64,000 bases of DNA from Amycolatopsis sp. 195334CR (GCF_017309385.1 NZ_JAFJMJ010000001.1:3906001-3970000); one strand, 5' to 3'. Counted from the first letter of the stretch, positions 22,712 through 35,286 are shown. Notes: a model not told the origin generated them from the letters alone. A program made the numbers and translations.

Positions 22712-23904
22712 GCGTTGTCGTTGTCGGCGCTTCGGCCGCCGGTTTCGCCACGGCCGAAGGACTCCGCCGCAACGGCTACGACGGCGCGCTGACCCTGGTC
22801 GGCGCCGAACCGGAACTGCCGTACGACCGCCCGCCGCTGTCGAAGCAGGTGCTCACCGGGCAGTGGGACGCCGAGCGGATCCGCCTGTGCGGGCAGGACA
22901 AGGCCACCGAACTCGGCCTCGACCTGCGTCTCGGCACCCCGGCCGCGGGGCTGGACACGGCGGCCAGGCGGGTGAGCCTGGCCGACGGCACCGAGCTGCC
23001 GTACGAGCAGCTGGTGCTGGCCACCGGCGTCGGGCCGCGCCCGCTGCCCGGTACCGAGGGCCTGCGCGGCGTGCGCATGCTGCGCAGCCTCGAGGATTCC
23101 TTGGCGCTGCGTGCCGAACTCCGCCCCGGCACGCGGCTCGTGGTGATCGGGGCCGGGTTCCTCGGCACCGAGATCGCCGCCGCCGCGCGCACGATGGACG
23201 CCGAGGTGTGGCTGGTCGAGCCTGAGCCCGTCCCGCTCGGCATCGCCGTCGGTGCGGAGGTCGGCGAGTTCGTCGCCGGACTGCACCGCGAGCGCGGGGT
23301 GCACCTGCGCACCGGTCCCGGTGCCGCCGTCCGCGACTTCAAGGCCAACGCGGGCCAGGTCGAGGCGGTGGTGCTCGACGACGGCACGGAACTGCGGTGC
23401 GACCTGGTGGTGGTCGCCATCGGCTCGGTCCCGTCGACCGGCTGGCTGGCCGGTTCGGGGCTCACCCTGGGTGACGGGATCCAGTGCGATTCCCGGTGTT
23501 CGGCCGCACCGGGCGTGTACGCCGCCGGTGACGTGGCGTCCTGGTTCCACGAGCACGCGGGCGTCCGCGTGCGCCTGGAGCACCGCACCAACGCCACCGA
23601 ACAGGGGCTGTACGTGGCCAGGGCCCTGTTGGGCCAAGCGGGCGAACCCTTCACCCCGGTGCCGTACTTCTGGTCGGACCAGTACGACACCAAGCTCACC
23701 GCCTTCGGCCTGCTCCGCGGTGCCGACGAGATCAGGGTGGTCGAGGGATCGATCGCCGAGGGTGCGTTCGTTGCCTTGTACCGCAAGGGAAGCCGGCTGA
23801 CCGGGGTGCTCGGCGTGCGCCGCGCGAAGTCCGTGCGGCAGTGGCGCGCGCTGCTCGCCGCCGGGTCCGGTTGGGACGAAGCACTGGCTGATAGTCCTCA
23901 ATAG
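22708..23904 (+). CDS. NAD(P)H:ferredoxin reductase (FAD, putidaredoxin-reductase type)
   Basis: A 398-residue oxidoreductase. FAD site VVVVGASAAGFATAEGLRRNG at the N-terminus; LPYDRPPLSKQVLTG; NAD(P) site LVVIGAGFLGTEIAAAARTM (about residue 150); and GVYAAGDVASWFHE for the second FAD segment. This is the family that reduces P450 ferredoxins. GTG at 22708 overlaps the ferredoxin stop. The C-terminal reductase domain includes FWSDQYDTKLTAFG. The terminal acceptor enzyme must be encoded elsewhere. Confidence 0.92.
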   Translation: MSVVVVGASAAGFATAEGLRRNGYDGALTLVGAEPELPYDRPPLSKQVLTGQWDAERIRLCGQDKATELGLDLRLGTPAAGLDTAARRVSLADGTELPYEQLVLATGVGPRPLPGTEGLRGVRMLRSLEDSLALRAELRPGTRLVVIGAGFLGTEIAAAARTMDAEVWLVEPEPVPLGIAVGAEVGEFVAGLHRERGVHLRTGPGAAVRDFKANAGQVEAVVLDDGTELRCDLVVVAIGSVPSTGWLAGSGLTLGDGIQCDSRCSAAPGVYAAGDVASWFHEHAGVRVRLEHRTNATEQGLYVARALLGQAGEPFTPVPYFWSDQYDTKLTAFGLLRGADEIRVVEGSIAEGAFVALYRKGSRLTGVLGVRRAKSVRQWRALLAAGSGWDEALADSPQ

Positions 23905-23986
23905 ACTTGTCCGCAATCGGACAGCTCTGGCGGCGTTTCTTGCCCCGGCCTGCCCCGGCTCGGTAATGTCTGCTCCCGCTGGCCTT

Positions 23987-24000
23987 TGAAAGCGCTTTCA
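23987..24000. promoter_or_regulatory. cre-like palindrome (LacI-family operator)
   Basis: TGAAAGCGCTTTCA is a perfect 14-bp palindrome with the central CG typical of LacI/GalR-family operators (consensus TGnAAnCGnTTnCA). It lies 23 bases before the TTG start of the secreted sugar-dehydrogenase-like gene and after the ferredoxin reductase stop, so sugar-responsive repression of that gene is inferred. No LacI-family gene is adjacent. Confidence 0.65.
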
Positions 24001-24023
24001 CGACGTCGTGGGAGGTAGCTGAG

Positions 24024-25481
24024 TTGAGCGGACGCTTCAGGCCGGCGCGCTGGTTGCTCACCGTGTTCACGGTGCTGTCGCTGGCCGCGCCGCCCGCACT
24101 CGCGCAGGACGACGACCCCATCCTCGATCCGTTCCCGGCGGACCCGGCGCTGGCCGATTTCGGCCTGGTGCTCGAGGAAATGACGCAGATGCCGAAAACC
24201 GAGGCGGTGCCGCCGACCCCGGACGACCGGATCAAGCGCCACGCGCGGATCAACTACGTCGGTGAGGTCCCCGACGGTTCCGGACGGCTCTACGTGCCGG
24301 ACCTCAACGGCAGGATGTACTTGCTGCAGAACGGCGTGCCGCAGGTCTACCTGGACGTGGGCGCGACCTTCGAACCCGATTTCTGGTCGCACCGCGGCCT
24401 CGGCAGCGGGTTCGGCTTCGTCGCCTTCGACCCGGAGTTCGCCGAGAACGGTCGGTTCTACACCACCCACACCGAGGCCGACGCGGCGCTGACCACCAAG
24501 CCGCCGGACCTCTGGGCGCAGCCGAAGACGGTGATCCACAGCGTGATCACCGAGTGGACGGCCGACGACCCGGCCGCCCCGGTGTTCACCGGCAAGAAGC
24601 GGGAAGTGCTGCGGCTCGGCTTCATGAGCTACATCCACGCGATCCAGCAGATCGGCTTCAACCCGGTGGCGAAGCCGGGTGACCAGGACTACGGCCTGCT
24701 CTACCTCGCCGTCGGTGACGGCGGGCGTGGCGTGAGCAGCGACGACCCGCAGAACCTCGCCGTACCGCAGGGAAAGATCCTGCGCATCGATCCGCGCGGG
24801 ACCGACAGCCAGAACGGGAAGTACGGCATCCCGGCGGTGAACCCGTTCGTGGGCAAGGAAGGCGCGCTCGGCGAGATCTACGCGTACGGCTTCCGCGACC
24901 CGCACCGGTTCAGCTTCGACACCGGCGGCCGCAACCGGCTCTACGTCGGCAGCATCGGCGAGCACGAGATCGAGTCCATCTACGACGTGCGCGCCGGGGA
25001 CAACCTCGGCTGGGGCGAGCGCGAAGGTCCGTTCGTGTTCAAGCGGTCCGACAAGTGCAACCTCTACCCGCTGCCCGCCGACGACGCGAAGTACCGCTAC
25101 ACCTACCCCGTGGCCGCCTACGACCACGACCCGCCGCCGGGCCTGCCGTGCGGGGCCGACAGCGGGCACGCGGTGGCCGGTGGTTTTGTCTACCGCGGCG
25201 ACAACATCCCGTTCCTGCAAGGGAAGTACCTGTTCGGCGACCTGGTGGACGGCCGGATCTGGTACACCGACTCCGGCGAGATGCGCCACGGCGCCAGGAA
25301 GCTGGCCACCATGCACCAGCTGCGCCTGTTCGACACCGACGGCAACGAGAAGACGATGGCCGACTTCGCCGGGGACGACCGCATCGACCTGCGGTTCGGC
25401 GCCGACGGTTCCGACGAACTCTTCGTACTGGCCAAGGCGAACGGCAAGATCTGGCGCGTCAAGGACGTGAAGCATGTCTAG
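24024..25481 (+). CDS. Secreted PQQ-dependent glucose/sorbosone dehydrogenase-like beta-propeller
   Basis: A 485-residue exported protein. Signal peptide: PARWLLTVFTVLSLAAPPALAQ (cleavage near residue 29). The six-bladed GSDH propeller shows GLGSGFGFVAFDPEFAENGRFYTTHT, LLYLAVGDGGRGVSSDDPQNL, QGKILRIDPRGTDSQNGKYGIPAVNPF, YAYGFRDPHRFSFD, YVGSIGEHEIESIYDVRAGDNLGWGEREG and GGFVYRGDNIPFLQGKYLFGD. TTG start at 24024 follows GGAGG by 8 bases. Oxidation of a sugar or sorbosone-like compound outside the cell is the family role. The stop overlaps the LamG gene by 8 bases, and a cre-like site lies upstream. Confidence 0.87.
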   Translation: MSGRFRPARWLLTVFTVLSLAAPPALAQDDDPILDPFPADPALADFGLVLEEMTQMPKTEAVPPTPDDRIKRHARINYVGEVPDGSGRLYVPDLNGRMYLLQNGVPQVYLDVGATFEPDFWSHRGLGSGFGFVAFDPEFAENGRFYTTHTEADAALTTKPPDLWAQPKTVIHSVITEWTADDPAAPVFTGKKREVLRLGFMSYIHAIQQIGFNPVAKPGDQDYGLLYLAVGDGGRGVSSDDPQNLAVPQGKILRIDPRGTDSQNGKYGIPAVNPFVGKEGALGEIYAYGFRDPHRFSFDTGGRNRLYVGSIGEHEIESIYDVRAGDNLGWGEREGPFVFKRSDKCNLYPLPADDAKYRYTYPVAAYDHDPPPGLPCGADSGHAVAGGFVYRGDNIPFLQGKYLFGDLVDGRIWYTDSGEMRHGARKLATMHQLRLFDTDGNEKTMADFAGDDRIDLRFGADGSDELFVLAKANGKIWRVKDVKHV

Positions 25482-26406
25482 GCGCCTGCTGGCGGGCGCG
25501 TTGGCGGTGCTCGGCTGCCTGTCGCTCACCACGCCCGCCTCGGCGGCCGGTGAGTACGTCCTGCCCTCGCTCGAACCGGACCTCGTCGCGTACTACGACT
25601 TCGAGCACCCGGCTCCGGGCGATCCCGCGCGGGAGCTGGACCAGGGCTTCTCCGGCACCACGCTGGACCTGGTCAACGGCGGCCAGGAGATGCGCGTCCC
25701 CGGTGGCGCGCATCCGGCCAGCGGAACGCACCTGCGGACCAAGCAGGTCGCGCCGGAGACCGCGGGCAACGACGACTGGAAGGCCGGGCTGTACTCGCCG
25801 ACCGGGGTGCCGAGCATGCGCGCGTTCAACGCGGTGCGCGAGACCACGGTGATGGGCTGGTTCCGGATGTCCGCCGCCAACCCGGCCCCCAACTCCAACA
25901 CGCCGGCGACGGGTGACTTCTACAACGCCGTCGGCCTCGCCGGTGTGCTCTCCGGCACATCCGACGGCCACGGCGTGCGGGCGCTGCTGGAGCTGATCCA
26001 GGTCAACGGGGAACTGAAGGTGGTCGCGCTCGGCCGCCGCCTCGACAGCGGAGCGTCACAGACCTTCGCCGCCGAGCAGGACTGGCGGAGCATCCTGCCG
26101 CCGGACGAGTGGGTGTTCCTGGCCGCCACCTTCGACTTCGACACCGGGAAGATGGCGCTCTACCGCAACGGCAGGCCGTTGCCGGGCACCTACGTCACCC
26201 CGGGTGATCCCTGGGAGCTGGACGGGCCCGGCCCGCACCTCAGCTCGCCGACCGATCCGCGCGGGATCAAGATCGGCGGCAGCTTCCCGCAGGACACCCG
26301 GGAGGCGAACCCGTGCGACTGCGGGTTCGACAGCCTGATGTTCCTGGACCGCGCGGTGACGCGCTGGGAGGTCCTGGCGCAGTACCATCGCGCCGTGCGC
26401 GGGTGA
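25474..26406 (+). CDS. Secreted LamG/concanavalin-like domain protein
   Basis: A 310-residue exported protein. The signal peptide is RRLLAGALAVLGCLSLTTPASAAG. The single jelly-roll domain has LVAYYDFEHPAPGDPARELDQ, TTVMGWFRMSAANPAPNSNTP, WVFLAATFDFDTGKMALYRNGRPLPG and a C-terminal GFDSLMFLDRAVTRWEVLAQYH, the pattern of LamG-type carbohydrate-binding modules. A Cys pair (CDCG) sits near the end. The gene overlaps the preceding dehydrogenase by 8 bases, so the two proteins are probably made together and may act on one polysaccharide or glycan. Confidence 0.82.
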   Translation: MSRRLLAGALAVLGCLSLTTPASAAGEYVLPSLEPDLVAYYDFEHPAPGDPARELDQGFSGTTLDLVNGGQEMRVPGGAHPASGTHLRTKQVAPETAGNDDWKAGLYSPTGVPSMRAFNAVRETTVMGWFRMSAANPAPNSNTPATGDFYNAVGLAGVLSGTSDGHGVRALLELIQVNGELKVVALGRRLDSGASQTFAAEQDWRSILPPDEWVFLAATFDFDTGKMALYRNGRPLPGTYVTPGDPWELDGPGPHLSSPTDPRGIKIGGSFPQDTREANPCDCGFDSLMFLDRAVTRWEVLAQYHRAVRG

Positions 26407-26429
26407 TCCTGGGCTCTCCGACCTGACAC

Positions 26430-26469
26430 GCGGGCACCCTCGACCGAACATATGGTCGGGGGTGCCCGC
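26430..26469. terminator. Strong stem-loop before parE
   Basis: A 16-bp stem (left arm 26430-26445, right arm 26454-26469, one G-T wobble) encloses the loop GAACATAT. It begins 24 bases after the LamG gene stop and ends 90 bases before the parE start, so it should separate the two transcription units. There is no strong U-tract, as is common in actinomycetes. Confidence 0.75.
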
Positions 26470-26560
26470 TAGTCTCGAGTAGGGTGAGACGCCGCCGCGC
26501 GCCGCCGCCCATGTCGAGATCAGGCGTGCCTCGCACGCCGTGAGCTGGGAGAACGACCCT

Positions 26561-28618
<2,058 letters not shown>

Positions 28619-28644
28619 CCCCGCGTCGATCGACTAGGAGAGAA

Positions 28645-31131
28645 ATGGCTCGCCGCAAGGGAACCACGACCAAGATCGACCCGTCGGCCTTCGACCGCGC
28701 CGGGGCGAACGTGTACGACAACTCGATCAAGACCGAGATCGAGGACTCGTACCTGGAGTACGCCTACTCGGTGATCCACTCCCGCGCGCTGCCCGACGCG
28801 CGCGACGGGTTGAAGCCGGTGCACCGCCGGATCCTGTTCTCCATGAACGAGAACGGCTACCGGCCGACGCACGCGTACGTGAAGTCGTCGCGGGTGGTCG
28901 GTGACGTGATGGGCAAGTACCACCCGCACGGCGACACCGCGATCTACGACGCGATGGTCCGCATGGCGCAGGACTTCTCGATGAACGTGCCGCTGGTCGA
29001 CGGGCACGGCAACTTCGGCAGCCCGGACGACGGCCCGGCGGCCAGCCGGTACACCGAGGCGCGGATGTCGCGCGAAGCGATGCTGCTGGTCGGGGAACTC
29101 GGCGAGGACACCGTCGACTTCCGGCCCAACTACGACGGTTCGCTGGCCGAGCCGTCGGTGCTGCCCGCGGCGTACCCGAACCTGCTGGTGAACGGGACCT
29201 CCGGGATCGCCGTCGGCATGGCGACGAACATGATCCCGCACAACATGTTCGAGGTGATCACCGCCGCGCGCTGGCTGATCAACCACCCGAACGCCACGCT
29301 GGACAAGCTGATGGAGTTCGTGCCGGGGCCCGACCTGCCCACCGGTGGCCTGCTGCTCGGCCTGGACGAGGTGCGCAAGGCGTACGAGACCGGGCGCGGC
29401 GTGGTCCGCATGCGCGCCAAGGTAGAGACCGGCCCGCTGGAGGGCAGCCGCGGCCGCCAGGCGATCACCGTCACCGAACTGCCCTACGGCGTCGGCACCG
29501 AGCGGATCATCGAGAAGATCACCGACGAGGTCAACAAGTCCAAGCGGCTCACCGGCATCGCCGATGTCAAGGACCTCACCGACCGCGAGAACGGCACCCG
29601 GCTGGTGATCGAGTGCAAGGTCGGGGTCAACCCGCAGGCGCTGCTGGCCGACCTGTACCGGCTCACCCCGCTCGAGCAGTCCTTCGGCATCAACAACCTG
29701 GTCCTGGTCGACGGGCAGCCGCGCACGCTCGGGCTGAAGGCGCTGCTGGAGGTGTTCCTGGCGCACCGGTACGAGGTGGTCACCCGGCGGACGCGGTACC
29801 GCCGCCGCAAGCGCGAGGAACGGCTGCACCTGGTCGAGGGCCTGCTCAAGGCGCTGCTGAACATCGACAAGGTGATCCGGTTGATCCGGAACAGCGAGAA
29901 CGCGCAGGAGGCCAAGGACGGCCTGATGTCGCAGTTCAAGCTGTCGGAGATCCAGGCCACCTACATCCTGGACACCCCGCTGCGCCGGCTGACCAAGTAC
30001 GACCGGCTGGAGCTGGAGGCCGAGCAGGACCAGTTGCGCGAGGAGATCGCCGAGCTGACCAAGATCCTCGAGGACGAGTCCGTGCTGAAGAAGGTGGTCT
30101 CCAGCGAGCTGGGCAAGATCGCCAAGGAGTTCTCCAGCGAGCGCCGGACCGCGTTGATCGACGGTGACCTCAAGGAGGTGCTCGCCGCCTCGAAGCCGGC
30201 CGGCCCGCTGGAGGTGGCCGACGACCCGTGCCAGGTGATCCTGTCCGCCACCGGGCTGGTGGCGCGCACCGCGGCCGAGTCGGAGGAGGTCTCGGAAGGC
30301 CGTCGCCGCAACGGCCGCGCCCGGCACGACGCGGTCGCCGCGGTGGTCCACTCCACCGCGCGCGGGCAGATCCTGCTGATCACCAGCAGCGGGCGGGCGT
30401 TCAAGACCGACGTGCTGCCGTTGCCGGTGCTGCCGGAACAGGTGGGCACGGTCTCGTTGCGCGGCGGCATGGCGGCGAGCGAGCTGGTGCCGTTGGAGAA
30501 GGGCGAGCGGGTGATCGGCGTGGCGCCGCTGGGCGAGCAGGCCGCCGGTTCGCCGGGGCTCGCGCTCGGCACGCGCAACGGGGTGGTGAAGGTCTGCGCG
30601 CCGGAATGGCCGGTGCGGTCCGACGAGTTCGAGGTGATCTCGCTCAAGGACGGCGACGAGGTGGTCGGCGCGACCTGGCTGACCGACGGTTCGGAGACGC
30701 TGGCTTTCCTGACCTCGCAGGCTTCCCTGCTGCGGTACGCGGCTTCACTGGTCCGGCCGCAGGGCCTCAAGGGCGGCGGTATGGCGGGGATCAACGTGGG
30801 CGCGGACGCCCGCGTGGTCTTCTTCGGCGCGCTGCGGACGGATGACGGTGAACACGGCGAGCCGATGGTGGTCACCGCGACCGGGCAGAGCGTGAAGGTG
30901 ACGCCGTTCGAGGAGTACCCGGCGAAGGGCCGGGGTACCGGCGGGGTGCGGACGCACCGGTTCCTGAAGGGGGAGACGGGGTTGGCCGTCGGCTGGATCG
31001 GCCCGCGGCCCGCGGGTTCCTCGTCCAGTGGTTCGCCGGTGGAACTGCCCGAAGTGGACCTGCGGCGGGACGGTTCCGGTGCGGCTCACCCGGGACCGGA
31101 CGTGGTCGGCCACCTCATCGAACGCGGCTGA
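28645..31131 (+). CDS. parC: Type IIA topoisomerase subunit A (topoisomerase IV ParC / GyrA-like)
   Basis: An 828-residue DNA cleavage-reunion subunit. The quinolone-determining region is [20 protein letters not shown]; the catalytic Tyr is in [11 protein letters not shown]; then [14 protein letters not shown], a coiled-coil gate ([27 protein letters not shown]) and a C-terminal beta-pinwheel ([21 protein letters not shown]). The pinwheel lacks a clear GyrA box (QRRGGKG-like); REGGMA-like [11 protein letters not shown] occurs instead, which supports ParC over GyrA. AGGAG precedes the ATG. It follows parE by 26 bases and is cotranscribed. Confidence 0.94.
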   Translation: MARRKGTTTKIDPSAFDRAGANVYDNSIKTEIEDSYLEYAYSVIHSRALPDARDGLKPVHRRILFSMNENGYRPTHAYVKSSRVVGDVMGKYHPHGDTAIYDAMVRMAQDFSMNVPLVDGHGNFGSPDDGPAASRYTEARMSREAMLLVGELGEDTVDFRPNYDGSLAEPSVLPAAYPNLLVNGTSGIAVGMATNMIPHNMFEVITAARWLINHPNATLDKLMEFVPGPDLPTGGLLLGLDEVRKAYETGRGVVRMRAKVETGPLEGSRGRQAITVTELPYGVGTERIIEKITDEVNKSKRLTGIADVKDLTDRENGTRLVIECKVGVNPQALLADLYRLTPLEQSFGINNLVLVDGQPRTLGLKALLEVFLAHRYEVVTRRTRYRRRKREERLHLVEGLLKALLNIDKVIRLIRNSENAQEAKDGLMSQFKLSEIQATYILDTPLRRLTKYDRLELEAEQDQLREEIAELTKILEDESVLKKVVSSELGKIAKEFSSERRTALIDGDLKEVLAASKPAGPLEVADDPCQVILSATGLVARTAAESEEVSEGRRRNGRARHDAVAAVVHSTARGQILLITSSGRAFKTDVLPLPVLPEQVGTVSLRGGMAASELVPLEKGERVIGVAPLGEQAAGSPGLALGTRNGVVKVCAPEWPVRSDEFEVISLKDGDEVVGATWLTDGSETLAFLTSQASLLRYAASLVRPQGLKGGGMAGINVGADARVVFFGALRTDDGEHGEPMVVTATGQSVKVTPFEEYPAKGRGTGGVRTHRFLKGETGLAVGWIGPRPAGSSSSGSPVELPEVDLRRDGSGAAHPGPDVVGHLIERG

Positions 31132-31147
31132 GCTCCGTCCCCGGACA

Positions 31148-31186
31148 TGGCTTTCGGGGCGCGCGTGGTGCGCGCCCCGAAGGCCA
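31148..31186. terminator. Bidirectional stem-loop between parC and the trypsin gene
   Basis: A 17-bp stem (31148-31164 with 31170-31186, one G-T wobble) around a GTGGT loop fills the 63-base gap between the convergent parC and serine protease genes. The arms are almost pure G+C at the loop side and begin with TGGCTTTC, the same 8-mer as in the hairpin at 12345-12352, suggesting a shared family of terminator repeats in this genome. Confidence 0.8.
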
Positions 31187-31194
31187 CTGGAGTG

Positions 31195-32307
<1,113 letters not shown>

Positions 32308-33342
32308 CTACACGCGGATGATCCGCTTGTACGACACGGAGAGCACCCGCGGGCGGTCGTGGCTGCCGGACCGGCCGCCGGTGTACTCGCTCGCGTTCAC
32401 CGTCGGATCGGCCGCGTACCGCGTGAGTTCGTTGTCCCGCCCAGGATTCGCCCTGAAGCGGCCCTCCTCGACGCGGCCGAGGAGGGCGTCGGTGCCGAAC
32501 GCCTCCGACGAGATGTAGACCTCCCCGTTGGGGTACAGCACCACGCGATCACCGTCGGCGTAGAAGCTGCCCGCCGCGTGCGGGTGGTACTCACCTGACG
32601 CGCACAGCGCCCGGTACTCGGCTTCGCTGACGAACAACGGCGGATACCGCACGCGGAGGTCACCGTCGTCCCGGGCGAGTCCGCGCAGCCGTGCGCAGGC
32701 TTCGGCCCAGTGGTCCGGGCCGACCACCAGTTCGGGGTGCGCCAGTGCGTTTCCCATGGGCGACACCAGGTGCAGGTTCAGCAGGCGGACGCCGAGTTCC
32801 CGGCACAGCGCGAGCATCGACGGGAGTTCGTCCACGGTGGGCCGCGTGACCGTGTGCGTGATCTCCACGGTCCAGCCGCGGTCGACCAGCCACCGGATGT
32901 TGGCGCTGGTCCTGGCGAAGGTGCCGGCACCACGGACCGAGTCGTGCGGTTCGGCGCTGTGGCCGTCCAGGCTCACCGCGACGAGGAAGTCCGACGGCTC
33001 GGCCTTCGCCGAGTCGAAGTGGAAGAAGCCGGTGAGGTTGGTGGTGACCCGCAGTTCACCGACGCCGAGCGCGGTCAGGCCGCCGAGCACCTCGTTGATC
33101 CCCCGGTACAGGAACGGTTCCCCACCGAGCACGGTGACCCGGCGCAGGCCGGGGAAGCTCGCGGCGAAGGCGACCAGATCCGGGGCGTGGTAGCTCTCCG
33201 CCGCGTCGAGCAGTCGATCGCCGACGTAGCAGTGCTGGCAGCGCAGGTTGCAGGCGGAATTGACGTAGAGCACCAGCTCCCGCGGTCGCAGGCCCAGCCG
33301 CCTCAGTGAACCGGCGACCTCGGGGGAGACGGTTCTGGGCAC
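32308..33342 (-). CDS. Radical SAM protein, 344 residues
   Basis: It has the [4Fe-4S]/SAM motif CNLRCQHC (Cys-x3-Cys-x2-Cys, residues 31-38), the GGEP motif LGGEPFLYRG, VAVSLDGHSAEPHDSVRG and a barrel completed by LHLVSPMGNALAHPELV. The C-terminal half resembles a SPASM-type linker (DRVVLYPNGEVYISSEAFG) but lacks the extra Cys, so no auxiliary cluster is expected. GTG at 33342 has AGGAG upstream and lies 10 bases after the previous stop. It is coupled to an unrecognised protein rather than to a visible RiPP precursor; the substrate is unknown. Confidence 0.85.
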   Translation of the reverse strand: MPRTVSPEVAGSLRRLGLRPRELVLYVNSACNLRCQHCYVGDRLLDAAESYHAPDLVAFAASFPGLRRVTVLGGEPFLYRGINEVLGGLTALGVGELRVTTNLTGFFHFDSAKAEPSDFLVAVSLDGHSAEPHDSVRGAGTFARTSANIRWLVDRGWTVEITHTVTRPTVDELPSMLALCRELGVRLLNLHLVSPMGNALAHPELVVGPDHWAEACARLRGLARDDGDLRVRYPPLFVSEAEYRALCASGEYHPHAAGSFYADGDRVVLYPNGEVYISSEAFGTDALLGRVEEGRFRANPGRDNELTRYAADPTVNASEYTGGRSGSHDRPRVLSVSYKRIIRV

Positions 33343-33352
33343 GGCGGCGCTC

Positions 33353-34363
33353 CTATCGCGGCGCCACCAGCACGGACTCCGCCTCCGACACGGTCCGGTC
33401 GATGTCGGCGAGGTAATTCATGAACGGATGGTACCCGGTTTCCAAGGTCCACCCCAGAACCATTGCCTCGTTCCGGAAGCTGGGCGTGTTCGGAATGGGG
33501 AGCAGAACCAGCCGGTCGTCGGAGACCACCGCGTCGTAGTTCGAATGCGCGATCGGAACGTAGACCAGTCGCTGTTCGCCGATGGCCCGGGCGATCACCG
33601 GCAGTTCACCGTGCGCGGTGGCCGGGTCGAAGACGAACCGTTCGAAGAAGTGCTTGGTCTGCGCGATGACCACCTGGTCGTCGCGCGAGACTATTTTGAC
33701 CTGGCCACCGTCGGCCAGTATCCGGCGCATCGCCTCGCCGAGCGCCGTGGATTGCTCACTGCTCTTGCTGAACCACGATTTGTTCGTGCCGCCGACCAGG
33801 TAGAACCTCTTCCGCGCGGAAAAGCACAGGTCGTTCCAGAAGCGGTACACGTCGGGCATGGCGAATTTGGTGGCGTAACAGGTCGGTGCGAAAACCGGGT
33901 TCTCCTCCGGCGCGTCGGCGACCCGAGCGGGCGACGCGGTGGTGCCACCGCTTTCGGCGGGTTCGCGGGCCAGTGCGCGCAACACCATCATCAGATCCCG
34001 GTCGAGCGGTTCCTTGCGGTAGTTGCTCTCCCAGGTCCAGTGCTGGTCACGGAGCTTGGCCACGGCCGCCCGCCGATCACGGGCGGGCACCCCGGCCCAG
34101 TCGTCGAGCGCGAAGAGCATTTCCATCGCGGCCCGGTCGTTCTTCACCAACCTGGCCGTGACCACCCGTTCGAAGATCTCGATGAACCGGCGCGCTTTGG
34201 CGTTCGGTGAGGCGGACGCCCCGGTCGCGCCGGTGACCACCGGGAGTTCGAGCAGTGGTGAGGTCTCCAGTTCGGCGGCGTACAGCCCCGGCGGGATGAG
34301 CGCTTTCAAGGCACCGAGGTACTGCTTGAGCTGTTCCGGTTCCCGGGTGCGCTCTGCGGCCAA
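33353..34363 (-). CDS. Hypothetical protein, operon partner of radical SAM
   Basis: About 336 residues, not recognised. An N-terminal helical region (LVKNDRAAMEMLFALDDWAGVPARDRRAAVAKLRDQHWTWESNYRKEP, about 85-135) is followed by an Ala/Pro linker and an alpha/beta domain (FAMPDVYRFWNDLCFSARKRFYLVGGTNKSWFSK, ADGGQVKIVSRDD, KHFFERFVFDP, RLVYVPIAHSNYDAVVSDDRLVLLPIPN) with a layout vaguely like phospholipase-D-type or effector domains. The TTG at 34363 has AGGGGA 7 bases upstream; a GTG at 34387 would add 8 residues. It is divergent from a cyclase-like gene. Confidence 0.65.
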   Translation of the reverse strand: MAAERTREPEQLKQYLGALKALIPPGLYAAELETSPLLELPVVTGATGASASPNAKARRFIEIFERVVTARLVKNDRAAMEMLFALDDWAGVPARDRRAAVAKLRDQHWTWESNYRKEPLDRDLMMVLRALAREPAESGGTTASPARVADAPEENPVFAPTCYATKFAMPDVYRFWNDLCFSARKRFYLVGGTNKSWFSKSSEQSTALGEAMRRILADGGQVKIVSRDDQVVIAQTKHFFERFVFDPATAHGELPVIARAIGEQRLVYVPIAHSNYDAVVSDDRLVLLPIPNTPSFRNEAMVLGWTLETGYHPFMNYLADIDRTVSEAESVLVAPR

Positions 34364-34545
34364 CGTGATTCCCCTCGTTTCGTGCACCGGCGGTTCACGA
34401 CATCAATCGGACGGTTCCCGGCGGTTTCCGACCTTCTTCGACCGAACGGGTGAGACTCGACGGAACCGGGCGGAGTTCGGCGCCCGGTTCGGCGTCCGGG
34501 CGGCGCAGACTCGGGGCACGCCGGGTGCGTGAAGGAGTAACCGCC

Positions 34546-35286
34546 ATGCCCAACACCCTTGCTCGCCGGATCAAACCGTGTGCCGCTCGCCTGTTCCCCG
34601 GCACACCGTACCGCCGGTCGGCGGGCCGCGGCGGACCGCGGCACCGGTCGATCATGGTGCTGGACCTGACCGGGTTCGGTGGCTGGGACAACCGCGCGCA
34701 ACTGCGTGCGCGGGCGGTGCTGCGGGGTGCGGTGCGATCGGCGTTCCGCGCTTCGGGGGTGCGCTGGTCGCGGTTGTCGGTGGAGGACCGGGGCGACGGG
34801 CTGATCGTGCTCGTGCCCGCCACCGTGTGCAAGGTCGCGCTGATCGATCCGTGGCTGGCGGAGCTGACCTCGGCGTTGGAGGTGGCGAACGCGGGTGTGC
34901 GCCAGGAGAACCGCCTCCGCCTGCGGGTCGTGCTGCACGCCGGTGAAGTGCACCGGGATCGCGCGGGATGGGCGGGCAGCGATCTGAACCTGGCTTGCCG
35001 CCTGGTCGGCAACGCACACGCTTACCGGCTCCTGCGCGACCTGCCGGAGACGACCGTGGCGCTGACCGTTTCGCCGGTGATCTACGACGGCGTGGTGCGG
35101 CACGGGTACCGGCGGATCGATCCCCGCGAGTACCGGCGCATCCGGGTGGTCGCCAAGGAGGTCGATACCGCGGCCTGGTTACGCGCAGGCGGCGGCCAGC
35201 GCGCGGATTCGGCTGGTTTCGCCGGAGGTGAGCCAGACCAGGCCCCAGTGCACCGGGGGTGCGTGCCGGAACGGGATGAAGCGTAG
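34546..35286 (+). CDS. Class III nucleotidyl cyclase-fold protein
   Basis: A 246-residue protein. Residues about 35-200 match the adenylate/guanylate cyclase core: IMVLDLTGFGGWD (first metal Asp), VEDRGDGLIVLVP (second Asp in GDG), LRLRVVLHAGEVHRDRAGWAGSDLNLACRLVGN (with Asn and Arg of the transition-state region). So it may be catalytically active, although the substrate-specificity residues cannot be assigned. ATG at 34546 has GGAG 9 bases upstream. The last 36 codons overlap the convergent LysR gene, which is unusual. Actinobacterial proteins of this type often accompany signalling or conflict genes. Confidence 0.7.
   Translation: MPNTLARRIKPCAARLFPGTPYRRSAGRGGPRHRSIMVLDLTGFGGWDNRAQLRARAVLRGAVRSAFRASGVRWSRLSVEDRGDGLIVLVPATVCKVALIDPWLAELTSALEVANAGVRQENRLRLRVVLHAGEVHRDRAGWAGSDLNLACRLVGNAHAYRLLRDLPETTVALTVSPVIYDGVVRHGYRRIDPREYRRIRVVAKEVDTAAWLRAGGGQRADSAGFAGGEPDQAPVHRGCVPERDEA

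Noticed and set aside
22517..23904. Ferredoxin and reductase as part of the adjacent lanthionine-type gene's pathway
   Set aside because: There is no overlap or shared motif and over 70 bases separate them; redox partners are not required by LanKC-type enzymes.
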